Part shown: positions 45,501 through 56,600 of the stretch, in pieces
Layout of the letters: each line of letters opens with the position of its first letter
Position numbering within the stretch: the first letter of the stretch is position 1
Origin: Symsagittifera roscoffensis
Lineage: Eukaryota > Xenacoelomorpha > Acoela > Convolutidae
Reading direction: 5' to 3'
Length of the DNA stretch: 64,000 nucleotides
NCBI RefSeq assembly: GCF_963678635.1
Contig: NC_087063.1
Span: 50,543,220-50,607,219, forward strand
Notes under the pieces: model-generated
The model's database searches: none
Seen by the model: the letters and a program-made list of their open reading frames with translations, nothing else
What the model was told of the DNA's origin: nothing
Position numbers and translations under genes: made by a program

Positions 45501-45960
45501 ACACAATACAACGACAATTATTAGAATAGATCAGAATTTACGTAAGCTTGGAGAAACAGCAGGATTTTCAGACATTTACGCACAAGATTACAGCGGATAT
45601 TTTAAAGATATTAAAGATTACACTTAATTAAATGGCAATAAATACCGACAACAGGATATATCACCAATCAATATTTTTAATTTTGTAAATCCAAAAAACG
45701 AACTTTTATCTTTTCTAGGATGGCCCTATTACATCTTAGAAAGATTGACTATATTATGCGCAATGTTTAATTTTATTGGAATTATTTTCTCTCTGATAAA
45801 AACAATCTATAACACATGCGCAATACACACACAAGTAAATAGACAAGCAAGCGTAGCACGCATAATTTTGCAGGATTTTTTGGAATATTTTCCACATCCA
45901 AAAACAAAATACTTTTAGATGCACAAATAAAAGAATACCACACAAAAAAATCAATTACAC
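42540..45960 (+). pseudogene. Env-like glycoprotein region (decayed, family unassigned)
   Basis: This stretch follows integrase, where gypsy-type retroviruses carry env. It is split into many frames. The longest intact piece is 44740-45165 (141 aa), with N-x-T sites and a Cys near its end. A hydrophobic segment of about 25 residues at about 45715-45810 (frame through GWPYYILERLTILCAMFNF) is followed by a polar tail, as expected for a membrane anchor. I cannot place it in a known envelope family, and the first third (42540-43250) is Pro/Thr/Gln-rich and may be a separate protein. Function (surface glycoprotein) is inferred from position, cysteines and membrane segment only. Confidence 0.5.
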
Positions 45961-46242
45961 CAATTACATATGACGAATCACAACACCACACAAACACATT
46001 ATCCACCACAATTACCAAGTCTAAACCGTAATCACCCATTATCATTAGTACCACGAAGTTTTAGAAATTTAGCACTCGTAAATATTGCAAATCATAAACA
46101 TGCATATATGCATATCATATACAAAGTCCAATTCATCACATAGTAACACAACAATGTCAAAATGACGATACATTTGAACAAATATTCAAACAACCACATA
46201 CCACAAATTTTCAATCTCAGAACAATCATTTTTTAGCCCACG

Positions 46243-48027
46243 ATGAGCCGACAAATTGGATCTCTTCATGGTTCAATTTCCCATCTAGCCAATCTTCAAA
46301 ACCCAAATCCCATCATCCCACTTTTTGCTTTCCCGCCACCTGAATCACCCCATATTAACACATCATCCGGCATGAATTCTGGTGCTAAATCAGATATCAA
46401 CGTTTTTCATACAGTTTCCCAATTTAATAATTCAGATATAGAAACCCCAGACGAATTCGCAAACTCAGAACCCAGCCCGTCAACTTTTTCTCAACCCCCC
46501 TTTCGACCCATCGACTCCCAATCCCAAACTGACTCCCCCTCTACTATCTCTCATATTTCCCAAGTAACTCCGACATACTCCCCCTTTACCAATGAACGTT
46601 CCAACAACAATTCCCCAGATATCACGTAAATCTCATATGATCTAAATAATCTAATAACAATACAACAACAAGTTCAACACCCTAACCATTCTTCAAATAT
46701 CGTCAACCATAACGTCATCAAACCCACCAACACTTACACCTTCTTCAGGTTATCCCCCTTCTTTAGCCCAATCCTCGACATCAACCCAAACATCATCCAC
46801 TAGTAGCCGTGCATATAGAACATTCAAAAAAAAATTTCCTAATCACCCATTTCCCTCCAAACCCGGAACAGCCCGCAGTTATGTAAACCACCCTGATCAT
46901 ACTAATACTCCCAAATTTCTCCAAATTTCCTTACCCCTCTTTCCTCAATATACAATTAGTCACTCCGACCCTCACACTGAACAACCCCACCATGTCGATG
47001 AGCATGTACTAATCCCCACAATCCATTGGACATTATTTTATCATTTCTCAAACCCACTTTGTATACCACTCAGTAACACCCCTCAAGAAATAAAAAAAAA
47101 AGTAAAAATGACCTTTTTAGACTAACTACAGCACTAACACCTCAAAAATTCACGCACGTAGGATACAAAAAGCTAATAAAAATTTTCACCGCAACACGAG
47201 CTAACGTATATTCCATCGAGCACTATGACCACAATATCATCAGACCCAACCAGGATCAATTCCTCGACGACGACAAGTTCGCTAATCCGCAACTAAGCGA
47301 AAAATTTTCTTTGTCCGAACACCCTACATCTTTACACTAAGCTCAACAGATAAAAAACACAATCACATCATTTCCGATGCACTAATCGACATCCAAGCTT
47401 ATGAATCATTCTACGAGAACTTTGAAATTTTTTCACTAACCGTCCACTTCCTCACTCCAAAAGAACGTGATATGCACTGTGCACACGGCATCATATTAAG
47501 AACTAAACAAACGCATACTTACATTTACTATAAATTCATCCAAAATCCCTTTAACTTACATACACCACCACGACAACCCCCACCATCGATATCAATTTTT
47601 TAACCCTAAGTACACATCACCATTTTTCCTAAATTTCATATATTGCATTAAAAATACCAACTTTCAAGGCATCCTACGAAACTATGACCCAATAACCCAA
47701 ATGTATATATTTTGTCCACTCACCAAGACCTTCAATGTAGAAGAAGCCCGACCCCTCATTGTCCCGCGTGAACATATTCAACCTGTAGAAACCCCAATTT
47801 TAGAATTCATTCACAATACTGAATATAATCACAAGCTTTTTAACCTCATCCAGCACACCAATCACGAATTTTCCATTGGCACTGAAGAACTAAAGACCAT
47901 TAAACCACTTCAATTGCTTTGGCCACTGCTTCATACTAAAAATATCATTCGCATATTAGCAAAACTACTAACCACATCAGATGCTATACACGATATCTTC
48001 CCTCATGGCTTCTTTCCCGATGACTAG
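46243..48027 (+). pseudogene. Extra reading frame downstream of env-like region
   Basis: 46243-46629 (128 aa from an ATG) is Ser/Pro/Asn-rich. Coding character continues through 46650-47340 in shifted frames, including a segment FLDDDKFANPQLSEKF. It ends with 47701-48027 (108 aa), which looks folded: MYIFCPLTKTFNVEEARPLI, later LKTIKPLQLLWPLLHTKN. Together they suggest one former protein of about 550-600 residues, disordered N terminus and globular C terminus. It matches no gag, pol or env motif I know. C-richness is higher than in the rest of the element. May be an accessory gene or a captured host gene. Confidence 0.45.
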
Positions 48028-49602
48028 GTAAGTATCAATTAAATAAATTATAAACTAATAAATTCAAAACAAACTAACCATTTCTTATAAAAAGTTTTTT
48101 CTTTAGCATTTAGATCACGATCATCTAAATCAGAAAACAAAATAAAACTTACAAACCCTTTCATACCCTTACAAACTATAAAATTTTATTAACAAACCGC
48201 AATAAATGATGCAGTAAAATTTCTTCTCCACAGTACTAAATTCATCTATAAATTTTTTCCCCATTGTAGTAAATCTAATTACAATGAAAATAATTTAATA
48301 GTTTCAATCCCCACAAAGCAGTAAATTTAAAACTTTCAGTAGTAAATCTATACAAATGCAAGCAGTACTAAATTTTTGAAGACCAAATTCACTCGCGCAC
48401 AAGCTCTATCCAAACTCGCACAGCTCGCCCACGACGAATTGTTTAAAATAATGATTTCAAGTTTTACCTTTCACTAATAACAACTCAAACTAGTAAAAAC
48501 AAGTTCCAACTTTCTTTTAACCCGGTTGGAAAGTAATGATATAATAATTCCAACTAACCAACGCAGCTTACTAAACACCATAAACCACAAATTAACAGCA
48601 TGACTAAGAAAAGAAACCCAACGGTACCCAAATCGGAAAAAACCAGCTTAAAGAACTCGATAATTTATTCTTTTGAAGTCTATTGATAAGTCTAAGAAAG
48701 AAAGCATAAAACACCAAAAAGTCGAAAGACAAACCCAAACCAAACAATTTGATTTTTGAGAAAAGGACACAGTTAAAACAACAAAAGAAAAAACTAGAAA
48801 CAAATACGACACAAAAGGTTAACACAAAACAGGACCCCATAAAAAACCAGCATGAAATCATACCCTCACTCCAGAAGAGGATGAAGTCCTGAGCATGCTT
48901 AATAGCCGGCCTAACACACAGTGCTAGAATCCACGCTTTGTGACACACTCCTTATTTTTGATAAGAGGTACTCAAGTGTGAGTAACTCTTTTAAAATAAC
49001 TGAACTAAAAATGAAAGCTTTTGCGATAAAAACTAATAAAAATCACAACTAAAAGAAGGACTAACTAAACATTTATTTATGTAAAATATATAATGCCCTA
49101 ATATAGATCACACACAATCACGAAAACGAGCACCAAGAAACTAAGACGATCTCATCCACTCAACCTACAGAATGCTGAACACAACCGATATGCTGCTCCC
49201 AACCACAACTCAAAGGATTCGAAGTACGACTTGACTCCGAAGCAGAGGACTTCATTGAACCAGACCAGAACCACTTCGATGTTCAACTATACGTACAGAT
49301 CCGAGTTACAAGGCATTCCCTCCAAACTCGAGCTTCACGCCATTCCCAAACAAGATCGAAGTACAGTTCTCCACACCGATCAAGAACAGACGATCATAAC
49401 AAACCATTTGGAAATCAGATTGATTTTGTTGACGGCCTCAGTCATCGCTGAATGACAAAACAACCTCTACGATTCCAGCCTCCTGGAGTTTCACCTGCAA
49501 GAACGGAATAGAAATGGTGCTCGCGAAATACAAACGATCATCATCCATCCTCCATTACAGATAGAAGTCAAAAGAACAGAAACTCTGTAAACCCCGGATG
49601 GG
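48028..49602 (+). other. 3' untranslated part of the 18.9-kb element
   Basis: No convincing frame. Contains a hairpin ATTTAGATCACGATCATCTAAAT near 48109-48131. The 114-aa minus frame 48604-48948 is hydrophobic antisense of A-rich DNA. Confidence 0.6.
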
Positions 49603-49979
49603 TGGAACCAGACCCAAACTATGTATTATTATTGGTAATAAATTAGATAATTTATCCCTATAAAATATTAAAGACTAACCAGTCACACTCCATCAAACTA
49701 AGAACCCACTTATTTGTGAGTGCTGAAATTACTTGTAATTTCAACACCAGAGCATTTTGAATTTAACTTACAACTTAGTTGCTTTCTCCAAGAGACCGAC
49801 TCGTAACAAACCAGTATACTCTAGATATATTGAGACTAAGAGATATAAGAGTAAGATTAAGATCGGTATTAGACTAAGAAGTTGCACGAATCTATCCGGC
49901 CGAAAATAAGATAGCGTGACGAGCAGACGATGTACCTTATCTGAAATTACTCTATGAGTTAGACATCCGTCCCAACTCA
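49603..49979 (+). repeat. 3' LTR of the 18.9-kb element
   Basis: TGGAACCAGACCC ... CCCAACTCA; partner of 31053-31434. The sequence before it (CCCCGGATGGG) is only partly purine, a weak PPT. Confidence 0.92.
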
Positions 49980-50523
49980 GTTAAGTGAAAACGTAGAAAT
50001 ACTGAAAATTTTCCTTTTTTCAATTTGATGCTTTTATGAATTCTATGCTGCTAATGATGATCTGTTGAAAATTAATAATAATTTTATGGATTCTGACATA
50101 TGGGTTTGATCTCGCAAATTCTTTCGACATAATCGATATATTGTAAAATTATTTCTTGCAGTCTAAAATTTTCTCATAAAAAACTATACAAAACTGAACA
50201 TGCAAGCACACCACAAGTGAATGTTAAAATCCATTTTTAGCAAATTTTTGACAAAACTTAGCAAGATTGTCACTCCTACATTAACTAACGATATCATCTA
50301 AGACGTGGCGAAGCATTTCATCTTCGGGTTTTAGTTCTGAATATCAACGAAAAAACCCAGGAAAAATCAAGTTCACATTTTTTGCTCATTCCCTCCAACT
50401 TTCAATTGTTTTACCCTTTCAGTTGCCGGATATCGCGGGTGAATTAATCTGTGCAGATTGAACTAAATTATAAATTTGCCATTTTCAAACTTTGGCTCTC
50501 TGTTATTTTCATGAATGTTTTAG
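49980..50523 (+). other. End of GT11 intron 2
   Basis: AT-rich, no gene; ends in TTATTTTCATGAATGTTTTAG, the acceptor of exon 3. Confidence 0.55.
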
Positions 50524-50668
50524 AATCCGGTATTCTATATTGTTGGCTATACAAACGAAGACATTGAAGAATTTTTTCAGAGTCATCAAAAGGATTTCAT
50601 ACAATATAAAACTGTATTGGTTGCTGCCCATGAAAAAACCATCCTTCCAACAAAGACATCAGTGCAAG
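50524..50668 (+). CDS. GT11-type alpha-1,2-fucosyltransferase, exon 3
   Basis: Acceptor GTTTTAG, then an open frame beginning NPVFYIVGYTNEDIEEFFQS and ending ILPTKTSVQ plus one base, followed by donor GTTTGT. In GT11 enzymes the segment 20-25 residues after HxRRGD is a P-V-F-x-V strand; here PVFYIV fits directly after NNYE of exon 2 (phase 0 junction). The expected next segment, starting with Asp and a leucine-rich stretch, would be in a later exon outside the window, because satellite DNA begins about 30 bases after the donor. No frameshift or stop is seen. The 64-residue frame 50492-50686 is in another phase and is a shadow. Confidence 0.72.
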
Positions 50669-50699
50669 GTTTGTTACTTTTTTTAAAAATGTTATGTTT

Positions 50700-53600
50700 C
50701 CCGGGTCGAGGTCCGCGACTTAAGAAAAGACTTTGTAAGTCGCGCCGCATACCGTTTTCAGACTGATTTTCGCAGTCGCGCCGCGTGCCTTAGTTGCACC
50801 GTCAGTCTTTTCTTAAGTCGCGCAGTCAGTCTTTTCTTAAGTAGCTCCGTCAGTTTTTTCTTAAGCCGCGCCAATTGTCTTTTCTCAAGTCGCGCCGCTT
50901 AAATCTTTTCTTAGGTCGCGCCGTCAGTCTCTTCTTGAGTCGCGCCGTCAATCTTCTTAAGTCGCGCCGTTTGTCTTTTCTTAAGTCGCGCCGCTTAAGT
51001 CTTTTCTTAGGTCGCGCCGTCAGTCTTTTCTTAAGTCGTGCCGTCAGTCATTTCTTAAGTCGCGCCGTCAGTCTTTTCTTAAGTCGCGCCGCTTAAGTCT
51101 TTTCTTAGGTCGCTCCGTCAGTCTTTTCTTGAGTCGCGCCGTCAATCTTTTCTTAAGTCGCGCCGTCAATCTTTTCTTAAAACTTGCCGCTTAAGTCACT
51201 CCCTAATTCGAGTCGTCAGTCTTTACTTAAGTCGCGCCGTCAATCTTTTCGTAAGTCGCGCCGTCAGTCTTTTCTTAAATTTGCGCCGTTTAAGTTTTTT
51301 CTTGTGTCGAGCCGCTTGAGTCTTTTCTTGAGTGGCGCCCTCATTTTTTTCTTAAGTCGCGCCGCCAGGTTTTCTTGAGTCGCGCCGTCAGTCTTTTCTT
51401 AAGTCGCGCCGTCAGTCTTTTCTTAAGTCGCGCCGCTTAAGTCCTTTCTTAAGTCACGTTGTCAGTCTTTTCTTAAGTCGCGTCGTAATTCTCTTCTTAA
51501 GTCGCACTGTCAGTCTTTTCTTAAGTCGCGCCGCCAGTCTTTTCTTGAGTCGCGCCGTCAGCCCTTTCTTAAGTGGCGCAGTCAGCCTTTTTTAAAGTCG
51601 CGCCGTCAGTTTTTATCTTAACTCGCGCCGTCAGTCTTTTCTTAAGTCACGCCGCTTTAGTCTTTTCTTGTGTCGCGCCGCTTAAATCTTTTCTTGAGTG
51701 GCGCCGTCAGTTTTTTCTTTAGGCGCGCCGTCAGTCTTTTCTTAAGTGGCGCAGTCAGTTTTTTCTTCGGTCACGCCGTCAGTCTTTTTTTTAAGTCACG
51801 CTGTGTAAGTCTTTTCTCTAGTCGCGCCGCTCAATTCTTTTTTCTTAAGTGGCGCCCTCATTTTTTTTTTGAAGTCGTGCCGCCAGTTTTTTCTTGAGTC
51901 ACGCAGTCAGTCCTTTCTTAAGTGGCGCAGTCAGTTTTTTCTTCGGTCACGCCGTCAGTCTTTTCTTAAGTCGCGCCGCCAGTCTTTTCTTGAGTCGCGC
52001 TGTGTAAGTCTTTTATCGAGTCGCGCCGCTCAATTCTTTTTTCTTAAGTAGCGCCCTCATTTTTTCTTAAGTCAAGCCGCCAGTTTTTTTTGAGTCACGC
52101 AGTCAGTCCTTTCTTAAGTCGCACTGTCAGTCTTTCTTAAGTCGCGCCGCCAGTCTTTTCTTGAGTCGCGCCGTCAGTCCTTTCTTAAGTGGCCCAGTCC
52201 GACTTTTCTTAAGTCGCGTCGTCATTCTCTTCTTAAGTCCTTTCTTATGTCGCGCCGTCAGTCTCTTCTTAAGTCGCACTGTCAGTCTTTTCTTAAGTCG
52301 CGCCGCCAGTATTTTCTTGAGTCGCGCCATTAGTCCTTTCTTAAGTGGCGCAGTCAGTCTTTTCTTAAGTCGCCTCGTCATTTTTTATCTTAAGTCGCGC
52401 CGTCAGTATTTTCTTAAGTCACGCCGTTTAAGTCTTTTTTCTTAAGTGGCGCCCTCATTATTTTCTGAAGTCGCGCCGCCAGTTTTTTCTTGAGTTACGC
52501 AGTCAGTCCTTTCTTAAGTGGCGCAGTCAGTTTTTTCTTCGGTCACGCCGTCAGTTTTTTCTTAAGTCGCGCCGGCAGTCTTTTCTTGAGTCGCGCTGTG
52601 TCAGTCTTTTATCGAGTCGCGCCGCTCAATTCTTTTTTCTTAAGTGGCGCCCTCATTTTTTCTTCAGTCGCGCCGCCAGTTTTTTCTTGAGTCACGCAGT
52701 CAATCCTTTCTTAAGTCGCACTGTCAGTATTTTCGTAAGTCGCGCCGTCAGTTTTTTCTTAAGTCGCGCCGTCAGTCTTTTCTTAAGTCGCGCCGTTAGT
52801 TTTTTCTTAAGTCGCGCCGTCAGTCTTTTCTTAAGTCACGCTGTTTAAGTCTTTTCTCGAGTCGCGCCGCTCAATTATTTTTTCTTAAGTGGCGCCCTCA
52901 TTTTTTTCTTAAGTCGCGCCGCCAGTTTTTTCTTGAGTCACGCAGTCAGTCTTTTCTTAAGTGGCGCAGTCAGTTTTTTCTTCGGTCACGCCGTCAGTCT
53001 TTGTTTAAAGTCGCGCCGCCTAAGTCTTTTCTTAAGTCGCGCCGTCAGTCTTTTCTTAAGTCACGCTGTGTAAGTCTTTTCTCGAGTCGCGCCCTCAATT
53101 CTTTTTTCTTAAGTGGCGCCCTCATTTTTTTCTGAAGTCTTGCCGCCAGTTTTTTCTTGAGTCACGCAGTCAGTCCTTTCTTAAGTGGCGCAGTCAGTTT
53201 TTTCTTCGGTCACGCCGTCAGTATTTTCTTAAGTCGCGCCGTCAGTCTTTTCTTAAGTCACGCTGAGTAAGTCTTTTCTCGAGTCGCGCCGCTCGATTTT
53301 TTTTCTTAACTGGCACACTCATTTTTTTCTTAAGTCGCGCCGCCAGCTTTTCTTGAGTCACGCAGTCAGTCCTTTCTTAAGTGGCGCAGTCAGCTTTTTC
53401 TTAAGTCGCGTCGTCAATCTCTTCTTAAGTCGCACTAACAGTTTTTTCGTAAGTCGCGCCGCCAGTCTTTTCTTGAGTCGCGCCGTTTGTCCTTTCTTAA
53501 GTGGCGCAGTCAGCTTTTTCTTAAGTCGAGTCGTCATTCTCTTCTTAAGTCACACTGTCAGTCTTTTCTTAAGTTGCACCGCCAGTCTTTTCTTGAGTCG

Positions 53601-56600
53601 CGCCGTCAACCCTTTCTTAAGTGGCGCAGTCAGCTTTTTCATAAGTCGCGTCGTCAATCTCTTCTTAAGTCGCACTGACAGTTTTTTCGTAAGTCGCGCC
53701 GCCAGTCTTTTCTTGAGTCGCGCCGTCTGTCCTTTCTTAAGTGGCGCAGTCAGCTTTTTCTTAAGTCGCGCCACAGTCAGTCCTTTCTTAAGTGGCGCAG
53801 TCAGTCTTTTCTTAAGTCGCGTCGTCATTCTCTTCTTACGTCACACTGTCAATCTTTTCTTAAGTGGCGCAGTCAGCCTTTTCTTAAGTCGCGCCGTCAG
53901 TCCTTTTTTAAGTGGCGCAGTCAGCCTTTTCTTAAGTCGCGTCATCATCCTCTTCTTAAGTCTCACTGTCAGTTTTGTTGTTACTCGCGCCGTCAGTCTT
54001 TTCTTAAGTCACGCCGTTTAAGTCTTTTCTTGTGTCGCGCCGCTCAATTCTTTTTTTTTAAGTGGCGCCCTCATTTTTTTCTTAAGTCGCGCCGCCAGTT
54101 TTTACTTGAGTCACGCAGTCAGTCCTTTCTTAAGTCGCATTGTCAGTCTTTTCTTAAGTCGCGCCTCCAGTCTTTTCTTGAGTCGCGCCGTCAGTCCTTT
54201 CTTAAGTGGCGCAGTCAGACGTTTCTTAAGTCGCGTCGTCATTCTCTTCTTAAGTCCTTTCTTAAGTGGCGCAGTCAGTCTTTTCTTAAGTCGCGCCGTC
54301 AGTTTTTAACTTAAGTCGCACCGTCAGTATTTTCTTATGTCACGCCGCTTAAGTATTTTCTTGTGTCGAGCCGCTTAAGTCTTTTCTTGAGTGGCACCGT
54401 CAGTTTTTTCTTAAGTCGCGCCGTCAGTCTTTTCTTAAGTCACGCTGTGTAAGTCTTTTCTCGAGTCGCGCCGCTCAATTCTTTTTTCTTAAGTGGCGCC
54501 CTCATTTTTTTTAAGTAGCGCCGCCAGTTTTTTCTTGAGTCGCGCCGTCAGTCCTTTCTTAAGTGGCGCAGTCAGCCTTTTCTTAAGTCGCGCCGTCAGT
54601 TTTTATCTTAAGTCGCGCCGTCAGTTTTTTCTCAACTCACACCGTTTAAGTCTTTTCTTGTGTCGCGCCGCTCAATTCTTTTTTGTTAGGTGACGCCTTC
54701 ATTTTTTTCTTAAGTCGCGCCGCCAAATTTTTCTTGAGTCACGCAGTCAGTCCTTTCTTAAGTCGCACTGTCAGTCTTTTCTTAAGTCGCGCCGTCAGTT
54801 TTTTCTTAAGTCGCGCCGTCAGTCTTTTCTTAAGTCACGCTGTTTAAGTCTTTTCTCGAGTCGCGCCGCTCAATTCTTTTTTCTTAAGTGGCGCCCTCAT
54901 TTTTTTCTTAAGTCGCGTCGTCAGTTTTTTCTTGAGTCGCGCCGTCAGTCCTTTCTTAAGTGGCGCAGTCAGCTTTTTCTTAAGTCGCGTCGTCATTCTC
55001 TTCTTAAGTCGCACTGTCAGTCTTTTCGTAAGCCGCGCCGCCAGTCTTTTCTTGAGTCGCGCCGTCAGTCCTTTCTTAAGTGGCGCAGTCAGCCTTTTCT
55101 TAAGTCGCGCCGTCAGTTTTTATCTTAAGTCTCGCGTCAGTCTTTTCTTAAGTCACACCGTTTACGTCTTTTCTTGTGTCGCGCCGCTCAAATCTTTTTT
55201 CTCAAGTGGCGCCTTCATTTTTTTTCTTAAGTTGCGCCGCCAGTCTTTTCTTGAGTCACGCAGTCAGTCCTTTATTAAGTCGCACTGTCAGTCTTTTCTT
55301 AAGTCGCGCCGTCAGTTTTTTCTTAAGTCGCGCCGTCAGTCTTTTCTTAAGTCACGCTGTGTAAGTCTTTTCTCGAGTCGCGCCGCTCAATTCTTTTTTC
55401 TTAAGTGGCGCCCTCATTTTTTCTTAAGTCGCGCCGCCAGTTTTTTCTTGAGTCGCGCCGTCAGTCCTTTCTTAAGTGGCGCAGTCAGCCTTTTCTTAAG
55501 TCGCGCCGTCAGTTTTTATCTTAAGTCGCGCCGTCAGTTTTTTCTTAACTCACACCGTTTAAGTCTTTTCTTGTGTCGCGCCGCTCAATTCTTTTTTCTT
55601 AAGTGACGCCTTCATTTTTTTCTTAAGTCGCGCCGCCAAATTTTTCTTGAGTCACGCAGTCAGTCCTTTCTTAAGTCGCACTGTCAGTCTTTTCTTAAGT
55701 CGCGCCGTCAGTTTTTTCTTAAGTCGCGCCGTCAGTCTTTTCTTAAGTCACGCTGTTTAAGTCTTTTCTCGAGTCGCGCCGCTCAATTCTTTTTTCTTAA
55801 GTGGCGCCCTCATTTTTTTCTTAAGTCGCGTCGTCAGTTTTTTCTTGAGTCGCGCCGTCAGTCCTTTCTTAAGTGGCGCAGTCAGCTTTTTCTTAAGTCG
55901 CGTCGTCATTCTCTTCTTAAGTCGCACTGTCAGTCTTTTCGTAAGCCGCGCCGCCAGTCTTTTCTTGAGTCGCGCCGTCAGTCCTTTCTTAAGTGGCGCA
56001 GTCAGCCTTTTCTTAAGTCGCGCCGTCAGTTTTTATCTTAAGTCTCGCGTCAGTCTTTTCTTAAGTCACACCGTTTACGTCTTTTCTTGTGTCGCGCCGC
56101 TCAAATCTTTTTTCTCAAGTGGCGCCTTCATTTTTTTTCTTAAGTTGCGCCGCCAGTCTTTTCTTGAGTCACGCAGTCAGTCCTTTATTAAGTCGCACTG
56201 TCAGTCTTTTCTTAAGTCGTGCCGTCAGTTTTTTCTTAAGTCGCGCCGTCAGTCTTTTCTTAAGTCACGCTGTGTAAGTCTTTTCTCGAGTCGCGCCGCT
56301 CAATTCTTTTTTCTTAAGTGGCGCCCTCATTTTTTCTTAAGTCGCGCCGCCAGTTTTTTCTTGAGTCGCGCCGTCAGTCCTTTCTTAAGTGGCGCAGTCA
56401 GCCTTTTCTTAAGTCGCGCCGTCAGTTTTTATCTTAAGTCGCGCCGTCAGTTTTTTCTTAACTCACACCGTTTAAGTCTTTTCTTGTGTCGCGCCGCTCA
56501 ATTCTTTTTTCTTAAGTGACGCCTTCATTTTTTTCTTAAGTCGCGCCGCCAAATTTTTCTTGAGTCACGCAGTCAGTCCTTTCTTAAGTCGCACTGTCAG

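Larger units (their letters stand above)
31053..49979 (+). mobile_element. 18.9-kb LTR retroelement with env-like region and extra 3' frame (decayed)
   Basis: Two LTRs of about 380 bp in direct orientation enclose, in order: a 1.76-kb leader, gag (33195-36560), protease (about 36880), RT (about 37960-38870), RNase H (about 39000-39380), integrase (about 40090-41140), env-like region (about 42540-45960), an extra frame (46243-48027) and a 1.6-kb untranslated part. The pol order is Ty3/gypsy. Every gene has stops or frameshifts. The plus strand is strikingly A-rich and G-poor across the element, unlike the flanks. No target-site duplication is evident (left flank AATCATC, right flank GTTAAGT). 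Confidence 0.88.

Noticed and set aside
48604-48948. 114-residue hydrophobic minus-strand frame
   Set aside because: Antisense to A-rich untranslated sequence of the LTR element; Phe-rich composition is due to poly-A.
31046-49967. 4-bp target duplication CATC around the 18.9-kb element
   Set aside because: It requires ending the LTR before the shared CAACTCA; with TG...CA ends the flanks do not match.
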